A stretch of DNA of 64,000 bases from Synechococcus sp. M44_DOE_062 (lineage in GTDB: Bacteria; Cyanobacteriota; Cyanobacteriia; Thermostichales; Thermostichaceae). A program made the translations under genes and the position numbers. Location of the stretch: the NCBI GenBank assembly GCA_015295985.1, contig DVDX01000023.1:104690-168689 (forward strand), given 5' to 3'. Shown here one piece after another: positions 38,718-46,397 of this stretch. Position 1 is the first letter of the stretch; each line of letters begins with the position of its first letter. The notes beneath the pieces are model-generated. The model saw only the letters and a program-made list of their open reading frames with translations, was not told where the DNA came from and searched no databases.

Positions 38718-39332
38718 ATAATGGACAGCAGAAAGACCTGATTTTTCTAGTCCCAGACGCAAACATGGAGCATGCTATACGTGGTCTTATGGAACGTAAA
38801 GAAGCTCTGACTATACGCGGGGAAATCACCTTTGATATTTTCAAGCACCCTGATCGAGATCCCGGAGTCTTGAGACGATCACACGAATTTCTAAGGAACT
38901 TTCGAAAAGACTATTGTTATTCTCTCGTAATGTTTGACAGAGAAGGTTGTGAACAAGAAAGTAAACCTGCCGAGGAATTAGAAGCTGATGTTGAGAGTAG
39001 GTTAAGGGATGAAGGTTGGAGGAACTGCTGTGCTGCCGTGGTTCTGGATCCGGAACTAGAAATTTGGGTATTCGCAAATTCTACCCATGTAGTTGAAGTA
39101 GTTGCGAAAGGTAATCGCCAGTTGTATCATGAAATGTTAGAACGGTTTGATTGCTTACCCAACGGAAAGCCCCGTGCTCCAAAACAGGTAAGAACTTCTT
39201 AGGAGAAACCATATTCCCAGATCATCTTCCCTCTACCTACGCTTAGCCCAGAAGGTCAGTCTTTCGGGATGCCAGGACAGGGCGTTTCAGCGATTCCGGG
39301 AAGTGCTACAGAGATGGTTTCCTCGCACATGA
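38714..39332 (+). pseudogene. TOPRIM/DUF4276-like partner of AAA ATPase, frameshifted
   Basis: The first 158 codons encode DLIFLVPDANMEHAIRGLM..., FDIFKHPDRDPG, YSLVMFDREGCEQES and VVLDPELEIWVFANS, which I recall as the family called methylation-associated defence protein MAD4 (name recalled, not checked). After PRAPKQ (about 39187) the frame shifts by +1 and the expected C-terminus follows: ELLRRNHIPRSSSLYLRLAQ, KVSLSGCQDRAFQRF and REVLQRWFPRT, ending at TGA 39330. Read without the shift, the protein stops at 39202 with four unrelated residues. ATPase plus TOPRIM-like pairs usually act together as a nuclease effector. Confidence 0.78.
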
Positions 39333-39548
39333 TGGCGCTTTTGCCTCTGTATTCTCCAGCCTGACTGGCAGTCGAGTGCGATGTGGTTTACGACGACACT
39401 CGTACCGTCTGAAAGTTCCTTGGCTACAGGGAGGTGAAAACGACCAAGATCTATATCCATTTTCTCGGGCGCCGAGGCCTAGCCGTCCGCTCTTCACCTG
39501 GACTTGTAAAGTCTGTCTAGACTGGAAAGCAGCCCATATGGGATCCCT
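39333..39548. other. Intergenic region upstream of ald
   Basis: The native sequence style resumes (GGATCC at 39541). An inverted repeat AGTCT-GTCT-AGACT near 39508-39521 could be an operator for ald. No gene is seen. Confidence 0.35.
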
Positions 39549-40637
39549 ATGCGAATTGGCGTGCCCAAAGAGATCAAAGAGCAAGAGTTTCGTGTCGGGC
39601 TAACACCGGCGGCGGTGCGGGCCTTAACCGAACAGGGGCATCAGGTGTGGGTGGAAACCCAAGCGGGCCAGGGGGCGGGCTTCACGGATGAGGACTACCA
39701 AAAAGCGGGGGCTAAGCTGGCCGTCACCCCTGAGGAGATCTACCGGCAGGAGCTGGTGGTAAAGGTAAAGGAGCCTTTGCCTGCCGAGTATCCTCTGCTC
39801 CATCCTGACCTCATCCTGTTTACCTATTTGCACTTGGCCGCCAGCCGCGAGTTGACCCAGGCCCTGCTGCAATCGGGGGCCACCTGCCTTGCCTATGAGA
39901 CGGTGGAATTGGCAGATGGATCCCTGCCTTTGTTGATGCCCATGAGCATGATTGCCGGGCGGCTCTCGGTACAGTTTGGTGCCCACTACCTCACCCGACA
40001 ACAGGGGGGGCGAGGGGTGTTGCTGGGTGGGATCCCAGGGGTATCGCCGGGACGGGTGGTGATCTTGGGCGGAGGCACGGTGGGCACCGAGGCGGCCAAA
40101 ATGGCCGTAGGCTTGGGGGCGCGGGTGCAGATTTTAGACATCAACCTGCAGCGGCTGAACGAGCTGGAGCTGATCTTTGGATCGCGGGTAGAGCTGCTCT
40201 ACAGCACCGCCCAAAGCGTGGAAGAGTGTGTTCGCGAGGCCGACCTGCTGGTGGGGGCAGTGTTGGTGCCGGGAAGGCGGGCCCCGGTTTTGGTGGGAGA
40301 AGAGCTGGTGGCCCAGATGCGTCCCCGCTCCCTCATTGTGGATGTAGCGGTGGATCAGGGGGGGTGCATTGCTACCACGCGGGTTACCACCCATGCCCAG
40401 CCGGTTTACGAAGCCTACGGGGTGCTGCACTACGGCGTTCCCAACATGCCCGGAGCCGTTCCTTGGACTTCGACCCAAGCGCTGGTCAACGCCACTCTCC
40501 CCTACATCCTCAAGCTGGCCAACCTTGGCTTGCCCGCTGCTTTGGAACAAGACCCAGCCTTGGCCAAAGGGCTAAACGTCAGGGCAGGAAAGCTCATCCA
40601 CCCGGCAGTGCGGGCTACCTTCCCAGATCTGGGCTAG
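39549..40637 (+). CDS. ald: Alanine dehydrogenase
   Basis: NAD-dependent interconversion of L-alanine with pyruvate and ammonia. The 362-aa product starts MRIGVPKEIKEQEFRVGLTPAAV, has the family motif LFTYLHLAASRELTQ, the NAD-binding glycine fingerprint VVILGGGTVGTEAAKMAVGLGA with the Asp at the end of the second strand (ILDIN), and the C-terminal NMPGAVPWTSTQALVNATLPY. All features are complete. ATG 39549. Restores native sequence after the foreign island. Confidence 0.97.
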   Translation: MRIGVPKEIKEQEFRVGLTPAAVRALTEQGHQVWVETQAGQGAGFTDEDYQKAGAKLAVTPEEIYRQELVVKVKEPLPAEYPLLHPDLILFTYLHLAASRELTQALLQSGATCLAYETVELADGSLPLLMPMSMIAGRLSVQFGAHYLTRQQGGRGVLLGGIPGVSPGRVVILGGGTVGTEAAKMAVGLGARVQILDINLQRLNELELIFGSRVELLYSTAQSVEECVREADLLVGAVLVPGRRAPVLVGEELVAQMRPRSLIVDVAVDQGGCIATTRVTTHAQPVYEAYGVLHYGVPNMPGAVPWTSTQALVNATLPYILKLANLGLPAALEQDPALAKGLNVRAGKLIHPAVRATFPDLG

Positions 40638-40674
40638 CTCATTCAGGCATCGGTGGGATCCCTGGGGAGAGATG

Positions 40675-41448
40675 CTACTGTCGCCAGGACAAGACATAGC
40701 GCTCCAGAACCGCAAAGAAGGTGTAGAGCAAAATGCCCATGATGCCGAGGGCAACCAAACCCGCAAAGGCCAAAGGCACATCAAAAGAAGAGCTGGCCGA
40801 CACGATCAGGTAGCCCAGCCCCTGGTTGGAAGCCACCGTCTCCGAGATCACCGAGCCGACAAAAGCAAAGGAGATGGCCACCTTCAACGAGGCAAACAGG
40901 TAGGGCATGCTGTGGGGAAGCCCCACCTTGGTGAAGATCTCCCAAGAGCTGGCCCCCAGCGAGCGCAACACATCCCGCATTTCGGCTTCCACCGTCTCCA
41001 GCCCCACCGCCACATTGACCGCAATGGGGAAAAAGGCCAGCAAAAAGGCCGTGATCACCGCCGGGATCATGCCCAAGCCAAACCAAATCGCCAGCAGTGG
41101 CACCAAAGCCACCTTCGGGATGGTGTTAAACCCCACCAGCAGCGGGTACAAACACAGATGGGCCAGGCGAGAGCTGCCGATGATCGATCCAAGCAATATT
41201 CCCCCCACCAAAGCCAGCGCAAAGGCCAGCAGCGTTGAGGTGAGGGTGGTTAGGGAGTGGCGCATAATCACCGAGCTCCATTGGTTCATGGCCGCCAGGA
41301 TCTCGGTGGGTGCCGGCAGAATGAAGCGAGGAACGTTGAACAGCCGCACCCCCACCTGCCAGATGACAATGGTCAAAACAATGGTGACAGCAGGTAAGAC
41401 AACAGAAGCCGTTTGGGTCTGCAAAAATCGGTCAAATGATTTTTTCAT
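40675..41448 (-). CDS. ABC transporter permease, SsuC/TauC-type
   Basis: 257 aa with six transmembrane helices and the binding-protein-dependent permease motif EAA...G (LRSLGASSWEIFTKVGLPHSMPYLFASLKVA). The family imports sulfonates, taurine, nitrate or pyrimidine precursors. Start ATG 41448 with GAGG upstream. In the ancestral arrangement the ATPase gene (now at 43568-44428) lay directly upstream on the same strand. An IS607-type element now separates them by 2.1 kb, so this gene is cut off from the operon promoter unless transcribed from the IS. The periplasmic binding protein is not in the window, so the substrate is not known. Confidence 0.88.
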   Translation of the reverse strand: MKKSFDRFLQTQTASVVLPAVTIVLTIVIWQVGVRLFNVPRFILPAPTEILAAMNQWSSVIMRHSLTTLTSTLLAFALALVGGILLGSIIGSSRLAHLCLYPLLVGFNTIPKVALVPLLAIWFGLGMIPAVITAFLLAFFPIAVNVAVGLETVEAEMRDVLRSLGASSWEIFTKVGLPHSMPYLFASLKVAISFAFVGSVISETVASNQGLGYLIVSASSSFDVPLAFAGLVALGIMGILLYTFFAVLERYVLSWRQ

Positions 41449-41487
41449 CGGGATCCCTCGGCAGAGCAGCCTCTAGTCTTAGGAACG

Positions 41488-41524
41488 CTGAACTATACTG
41501 AATATAGTGTATAATATATTCAGT
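41488..41524 (+). promoter_or_regulatory. IS607 tnpA promoter with overlapping palindrome
   Basis: CTGAAC at 41488-41493, a 16-nt spacer and a consensus TATAAT at 41510-41515. A perfect 10-bp inverted repeat, ACTGAATATA (41497-41506) and TATATTCAGT (41515-41524) with an 8-nt spacer, covers the -10 box and ends exactly at the tnpA ATG (41525). Transcription would begin at or within a few bases of that ATG, giving a leaderless mRNA. Likely autoregulation or recombinase-binding site. Confidence 0.6.
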
Positions 41525-42118
41525 ATGGCAAGGTATGTAACACCCAAGGAAGCCGCAAAGTACTTTGGGGTATGTCTGCATACATTACGGCGGTGGGAAA
41601 AGCAAGGCTGGATCCATGCAGTACGCACACCCTCAGGACGGGCAAGGCGGTATGACCTCGACAGCTATGTCAAGCTACCTAGAAAACAGAAGCGTGTCGT
41701 CCTCTACGCCAGAGTTAGTAGCCGGGCGCAAAAACCCGACTTGGAGCGACAAATTGCTAAGCTGGTTAGTCTCTATCCTGGAGCCGAAGTGGTCGGAGAA
41801 ATTGGCGGCGGTCTCAACTTCCAAAGACCACGCTTCCTTGCCCTACTGGAACGAGTGGGTGCAGGAGATGTCGGCACAATTGTGGTCGCTCACAAAGACC
41901 GCCTCTGCCGCTTTGGATTTGACCTCGTTGCGTGGTACTGCCGTCAACACGGGTGCGAAATCGTGGTTCTCGATGACCAAGACCTCTCTCCCCAACAAGA
42001 GCTGGTTGAGGATATCCTTGCCATTCTCCACTGTTTCAGCAGCCGACTCCACGGGCTTAGAAAGTACCGAACTGCAATCCAGGAAGATCAGGATTTATCC
42101 GGAGCCAGCTCTGGCTAA
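41525..42118 (+). CDS. tnpA: IS607 family serine recombinase TnpA
   Basis: About 197 aa. An N-terminal MerR-type winged helix (YVTPKEAAKYFGVCLHTLRRWEKQGWIHAVRTPSGRARRYD) is followed by a small serine recombinase catalytic domain with YARVSS (nucleophile Ser) and the Arg-rich AHKDRLCRFGFDL. A C-terminal helix completes the protein. IS607 TnpA binds DNA as a tetramer and transposes with little target specificity through a circular intermediate. Start at ATG 41525, directly after the palindrome and without a ribosome site; a GTG at 41507 lies within the palindrome's spacer and is unlikely. Its 3' end overlaps the beginning of the tnpB frame. Confidence 0.92.
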   Translation: MARYVTPKEAAKYFGVCLHTLRRWEKQGWIHAVRTPSGRARRYDLDSYVKLPRKQKRVVLYARVSSRAQKPDLERQIAKLVSLYPGAEVVGEIGGGLNFQRPRFLALLERVGAGDVGTIVVAHKDRLCRFGFDLVAWYCRQHGCEIVVLDDQDLSPQQELVEDILAILHCFSSRLHGLRKYRTAIQEDQDLSGASSG

Positions 42119-43202
42119 GAAGTGGAAGCATTGGTAGGCGGCGTGCCGGTATTGCTACAACCAAGCCGTTGCCTATCAGCGACAGCACAGCACTCCCAAA
42201 ACAGCCAGAAAGCTGCGAGATATCATCCTGCACTCTGACCTGCCCCAGTGGGTGAAGGACGTGCCCTGCCACATCAAGCAGAACGCGGTTGTTGAGGCGT
42301 GGCAAGCCTTTCAGAAGAGCAAATCGGCCAAATTTCGCAGTGTGCGGGACAAATCGCATACGCTGCAATTCAACGCTGGCAACTTCCGCAACGGAACGTG
42401 GTATCCGAAACTTACCAAGGGGTTGTCGTTTCGGGCTTCGGAGAAGGTGCCCAGGGAATGCGCATACGGCACGGAACTGATGCGGGTTAAAGACAGGTGG
42501 TATGCCATCTTCCCTGAACCTGTGAATGAGCAGTGCTCGCTGGCAACGGGGGTTATAGCCCTTGACCCTGGGGTGAGGAGTTTCCTCACAGGGTTTGACG
42601 GGGACGGATTTGTAGATATTGCCAAGGGCGACTTTGGCAGAATCACTCGGCTTTGCTACTACCTCGATGACTTGCAATCGAGGCTGAGCAAAGCGCCGAG
42701 GCAAAAACGCAGGCGGATGCGGCAAGCGGCGTTTCGTCTGCGTCAACGCATCAGGAACCTGGTGGACGAGTGCCATCGAAAGGTAGCGGCGTTCCTTACC
42801 GATAACTACCGTTTGATTTTTCTGCCCACCTTTGAGTCAGCCCAGATGGTTGCCAAGGCGGGAAGGAAGTTCGGTAGCAAAACGGCAAGGGCGATGCTGA
42901 GCTGGGCGCACTATCGGTTCAAGCAGTTCCTGAAGTTTCAAGCCAAGAAAAAGAACGTGGTCGTGGTGGATGTCTCGGAGGCGTACACCAGCAGAACCTG
43001 TACGAGGTGTGGGCATATCCACACGAAGTTAGGGGGTGCGAAGGTGTTTGTCTGTCCGAAGTGCGGCCACAGGCTGCCACGAGATTGGCAAGGCGCTCTG
43101 GGAGTTTTTCTCAGAGCTTTGCGGGATACCGCCTTCCTGCTTACCGAGCAGGATGCCGTCGCTGCTTTTCCGTGCAGGAATGTGCAGAAAAGTTCAGCGT
43201 GA
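42060..43202 (+). pseudogene. tnpB: IS607-associated TnpB, in-frame TAG
   Basis: The TnpB frame is readable from about 42060: STELQSRKIRIYPEPALAKK, then WKHW, a TAG at 42135-42137, then AACRYCYNQAVAYQRQ and on to 43202. The TAG replaces one residue in a conserved N-terminal block. Downstream, the RuvC acids are Asp in IALDPGVRSFLTG, Glu in FLPTFESAQMV and Asp in RLPRDWQGALG, and the zinc ribbon is CTRCGH...CPKCGH. An internal GTG at 42252 could restart translation and give 316 aa lacking the N-terminal helical domain. Probably inactive unless TAG is read through. Confidence 0.82.
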
Positions 43203-43567
43203 ATGTATCAGATGCGCGGTAATCTATCTAGACTTTGTTGGGCCAATTCTGAGGCCAATGGCCGTTTAGCTAGACCGCCGAGAAGCCCCGCCCTCTCTGC
43301 AAAGGACTACGTCCCGCTTTCGCGTTGGTGCTACGCACCGCTAAAGCGAACGCGGAAGCGTCGCGTAGCGATAACAGCAGGAGGGTCGGGATGAAAGGCG
43401 GTTTGTGCTACAATCAACATGGCTGTACAAAACGGCGTTGCCGGAATCTGGTGCAGCTACGCGGTGGGACATCCCGTGTCTGCTTGTGGAGGGTTCTTGC
43501 ACTGGCTACCCGTTGAAGCGAGAAGCCCGCTCTCTATGCATCAGTATAAGAGCGGGAGCATGTCACC
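43203..43567 (+). ncRNA. IS right end with two tandem scaffold-like hairpins
   Basis: Two GAAGCCC-type hairpins occur in tandem. The first pairs CCCCGCCCTC (43286-43295) with GAGGGTCGGG (43381-43390), with a long loop full of short repeats. The second pairs CCCGCTCT (43526-43533) with AGAGCGGG (43549-43556) and ends GAGCATGTCAC. The second matches the usual 3' end of TnpB guide RNAs and would set the guide from about 43567. The first may be the end of an older nested element. No protein gene lies here. Confidence 0.5.
43304..43324 (+). repeat. 26-nt dispersed repeat, degenerate copy 4 (IS607 right end)
   Basis: GGACTACGTCCCGCTTTCGCG within the loop of the first right-end hairpin; the 3' part differs from the consensus. 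Confidence 0.5.
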
Positions 43568-44428
43568 CTAATAGCTGCGCCGAATGTGCTTGCGCACTTC
43601 CGAGACCAAGTGATGAAACTCGTCCGTCAGGCAAATCTCCAGCGGGCGTGGACGGGGCAGATCCACTTTGAGGGAAAAGATGATCTCGCTCGGTCGTGGC
43701 CCCATCACATAAATGGTATCGGAGAGGAAAACCGCTTCCCGCAAATCATGGGTGATCAAAATGGCAGTGCAGCCGGTACGCATCCACAGCCGCTGCAACA
43801 TTTCCCACATATCCTCGCGGGTAAAGGCATCCAAAGCGGCAAAAGGTTCGTCCAACAACAACAGCTCCGGCTGATGGATCAAAGCGCGGCACAAGGAAGC
43901 CCGCTGCCGCATTCCCCCGGAAAGCTGCCAAGGATAGGCTTTCTGAAAGCCCTCCAAGCCCACGGTGGCCAGCAGCTCCAGCGCCGACTTTTCATGCTGG
44001 GCCAGGTTTTGCTTGAAGGTACGCTTGTAGGGTTCTACCACTTCCAACGGCAGCAACACGTTCTGCAAGGTCGTGCGCCAGGGCAGCAGCACCGGGTTTT
44101 GGAAAGCCATGCCCACACTTTTCAGGGGGCCGGTGATGGGCTGCGACTGAAAGTAAAGGGTGCCGTCGTAGTTGGTGTTTAGGCCGGAAACCATCCTCAG
44201 CAGCGAGGTTTTGCCACAGCCGCTCGGCCCCACGATGGAGACAAACTCCGAGTGCTCCACGGAAAAGCTGAGGTCGCGGATGATCGTGACCGGGGATCCC
44301 TTGCCGGGGTACTGCAGCGAGACGTGGCGCAACTCCAGAACGGGCTTGCCTGGGATACTGGGGGAAGATGACCCACTTTGAACCACCCTTTGCGACTCCA
44401 ACATCAACTCAGCTCCAATGGTTTTCAC
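43568..44428 (-). CDS. ABC transporter ATPase, SsuB/TauB-type
   Basis: 286 aa. Walker A GPSGCGKTSL, Q-loop in MAFQNPVLLPW, signature LSGGMRQRAS, Walker B LLLLDEPFAALD, and the H-loop His in LITHDLREA. This is the NitT/TauT/sulfonate group of importers. It belongs with the SsuC-like permease, now 2.1 kb downstream beyond the IS607-type insertion. Its stop codon (43568-43570) abuts the right end of the insertion, so the last residues could have been altered, though the length is normal. The start is ATG 44428; ATG 44404 (MLESQR) is an alternative. Confidence 0.92.
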   Translation of the reverse strand: MKTIGAELMLESQRVVQSGSSSPSIPGKPVLELRHVSLQYPGKGSPVTIIRDLSFSVEHSEFVSIVGPSGCGKTSLLRMVSGLNTNYDGTLYFQSQPITGPLKSVGMAFQNPVLLPWRTTLQNVLLPLEVVEPYKRTFKQNLAQHEKSALELLATVGLEGFQKAYPWQLSGGMRQRASLCRALIHQPELLLLDEPFAALDAFTREDMWEMLQRLWMRTGCTAILITHDLREAVFLSDTIYVMGPRPSEIIFSLKVDLPRPRPLEICLTDEFHHLVSEVRKHIRRSY

Positions 44429-44899
44429 AGCGGCCCAAGTGAGGGCTACTCCCCTTGATCTGGACAGATGATGGCCGGAGCGATGGGGGCTGCAAGCCGG
44501 TCTATCTCAAGAAGCCCATTGGTACGACCAGTCCCATCCTCACTACATCAAAGAGAAGGGCGGCCAACTGTGTTGGCAGATACTTTATGCGCCGGTGACG
44601 TATCCCCATTTTCAGCTTCGGGAGAGGGGGGATCCCTGAGAATCCGTTGACATTCTCCCTGCCCTAGAAGGCAGAGATTCTTTCCCAGGTCGCAGGATGA
44701 TTCCCACTTCCTGGGCTACACCACCCTTGCGTTCGCATCAGCGTTGCGTAGCAACAGTGGTGGGGGATGCCATCGCCCCAACTACTGGGACAAACTCCCA
44801 GATACTTTTCCTGTTGACACTGCGCCATATTCAAGTTGGCGGAGTTCAACCAGCACTATAGCGCAACGACTATAACTATCTATTCAGATAAGACTCCGA
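44429..44899. other. Intergenic region with IS relic
   Basis: About 470 nt without a gene. From 44645 on it contains an IS-end-like tract: TTGACATTCTCCCTGCC, a small hairpin (CTGCC/GGCAG) and GATTCTTTCC. A reverse copy of the short repeat TTGCTACGCAACG lies at 44742-44754. The similarity to 25437-25480 suggests a decayed element or MITE. Confidence 0.5.
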
Positions 44900-45532
44900 C
44901 TACTGATGTTCAAAGACGTTACTGAAGCCCAACAGATCCAGCTCGACCAAGGTGGGCAAATGTTGGAAACAGCGCTGTGCCAACTCCCAGCGTTCTTCCC
45001 GCCGTAACATCTCCGCCAGCTTGTGGCGAACCGGGATCAAGTAGCGAACATCGTTGGCGGCATATTCCAGTTGTTCGGCGGATAGCGCGTGGACGGCTCC
45101 CCAATCGGAGCTTTGGGCGGCTTTGTTGAGTTCGACCCCGCACAGCTCGCTCACCACATCCTTGAGACTGTGCTTGCTGGTGTAGGTGCGGGCCAGTTTG
45201 CTGGCAATTTTGGTGCAAAAGACGGGCCACACCCGGATCCCCAGGTGGTAGCGCAGCATTGCCAGGTCAAAGCGGGCGTAGTGGAAGATCTTTTCTATAT
45301 TGGGATCCGTCAGCAGCCGCGCCAAAAGGGGGGCCTGCTTTACCCCACGGCTCAACCGCAACAGCACCACCTCACCGGCAGGGTTGGCAATTTGCACCAC
45401 GCAGAGCCTGTCCCGCTGCGGGATCAACCCCATCGTCTCCGTATCCACGGCCAAGTGGGGTTCCCCGGCCAGGGCCTCTGCCATTGCAGGGGTGAGATCT
45501 TCGTCGCAGAGCTGGAAAGTTTGCAGGCCCAC
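44900..45532 (-). CDS. rnd: Ribonuclease D-like 3'-5' exonuclease
   Basis: 210 aa, exonuclease domain only (no HRDC). DEDDy acids: VDTETMGL (Asp, Glu), HYARFDLAML (Asp) and the Exo III motif YAANDVRYLI (Tyr and Asp). Also SDWGAVHALSAEQLEYAANDV. Full RNase D of proteobacteria is near 370 aa; the short form is usual in cyanobacteria. The function may be tRNA or small RNA 3' trimming. GTG start at 45532. Confidence 0.9.
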   Translation of the reverse strand: MGLQTFQLCDEDLTPAMAEALAGEPHLAVDTETMGLIPQRDRLCVVQIANPAGEVVLLRLSRGVKQAPLLARLLTDPNIEKIFHYARFDLAMLRYHLGIRVWPVFCTKIASKLARTYTSKHSLKDVVSELCGVELNKAAQSSDWGAVHALSAEQLEYAANDVRYLIPVRHKLAEMLRREERWELAQRCFQHLPTLVELDLLGFSNVFEHQ

Positions 45533-45589
45533 TCAGGATCTCTCAAAAGGATGTTTTGGCCGTTTAACCAAGCGGCGAAGGTCGGGTAG

Positions 45590-45895
45590 CTACCAGCTAG
45601 ACTTAACTACGCCTGGCAGTAAGCCTCGGTGGGCCATTTCCCGCAGGCTGTTGCGACACAGGCCGAAATCGCGGAAATAGCCACGGGGACGCCCGGTTTT
45701 CCAGCAGCGGTTGCGCAAACGTGTGGGCGAGCTGGCCCGAGGGAGTTTTTGCAGTTGGGCGTGTAGCTTCATGCGGGTGACCTGATCGATCTCTGGATTG
45801 GCCATTGCCGCTTTCAGTTGCTGGCGCTTCTCCCGATACTTCTCGACCAAGCGTTGGCGCTTCTTCTCCCGCTCGATCATGCTCTTTTTAGCCAC
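45590..45895 (-). CDS. rpsN: 30S ribosomal protein S14
   Basis: 101 aa, the longer zinc-free form of S14 used by cyanobacteria and plastids. It has [16 protein letters not shown] at the N-terminus, the conserved [38 protein letters not shown] and a [11 protein letters not shown] end. Ribosome small-subunit head component. Stands alone rather than in the main ribosomal operon, as is common in cyanobacteria. Confidence 0.98.
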   Translation of the reverse strand: MAKKSMIEREKKRQRLVEKYREKRQQLKAAMANPEIDQVTRMKLHAQLQKLPRASSPTRLRNRCWKTGRPRGYFRDFGLCRNSLREMAHRGLLPGVVKSSW

Positions 45896-46079
45896 GGCTC
45901 ACCTGTTTCCCCAGATTTTTCAGCCTTACTAGGATAACGGGGAGCAACGGCCCCAAGCAAGGGGATCCCCGACCTGCCCACAGCCATCCTCACCGATGTT
46001 TTTCCGATCTCCGTAGGATCCCTGAGGCTAGCCCTTCGGCTTCGGGGCAATCTACTTCTATAGGCGAGGTTGGTGTTGG

Positions 46080-46397
46080 ATGATGGCCATTTCCAAAGTG
46101 ATCTCGTTTATTGCCGCCAAGTTTAGGGTTTCCCCAGAGCACATTGAAGCCACGCGCGCAATTCTCCATAAGCCCCCGGCTCTGTTGGCGGTGCTCAAGT
46201 CCGCTCCTCCGCTGCCCAAAGCGGTTTTGCTGGATCCCAGTTTGGCCTATATCTACCCTGCCACCTTCATTCAATGGTCGAAGTGCATGCATGGCTTGGC
46301 GGATTGGGATAGCGTGCCAGCACTGAGCTACGCCGATTATGTGGCGCAAATGAAGCTGGCTTTCCTGCCGACCGATATTGCCCTGAGCGGCCATTAG
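46080..46397 (+). CDS. Small conserved hypothetical protein
   Basis: 105 aa, not recognised. It begins MMAISKVISFIAAKFRVSPEHIEATRAIL and has no signal peptide or transmembrane segment. Composition and GGATCC content are native. Its 3' end overlaps the convergent GTPase gene by four bases. No functional clue. Confidence 0.55.
   Translation: MMAISKVISFIAAKFRVSPEHIEATRAILHKPPALLAVLKSAPPLPKAVLLDPSLAYIYPATFIQWSKCMHGLADWDSVPALSYADYVAQMKLAFLPTDIALSGH

Larger units (their letters stand above)
41497..43567. mobile_element. IS607-type insertion sequence
   Basis: Serine-recombinase tnpA followed by tnpB (broken) in the same direction, the IS607 organisation. The left boundary is near the palindrome at 41497; the right boundary is near GAGCATGTCAC (43556-43566), next to the ATPase stop codon. 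It interrupts the ABC transporter operon. Only one GGATCC (41610) lies within. Boundaries are approximate. Confidence 0.82.
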
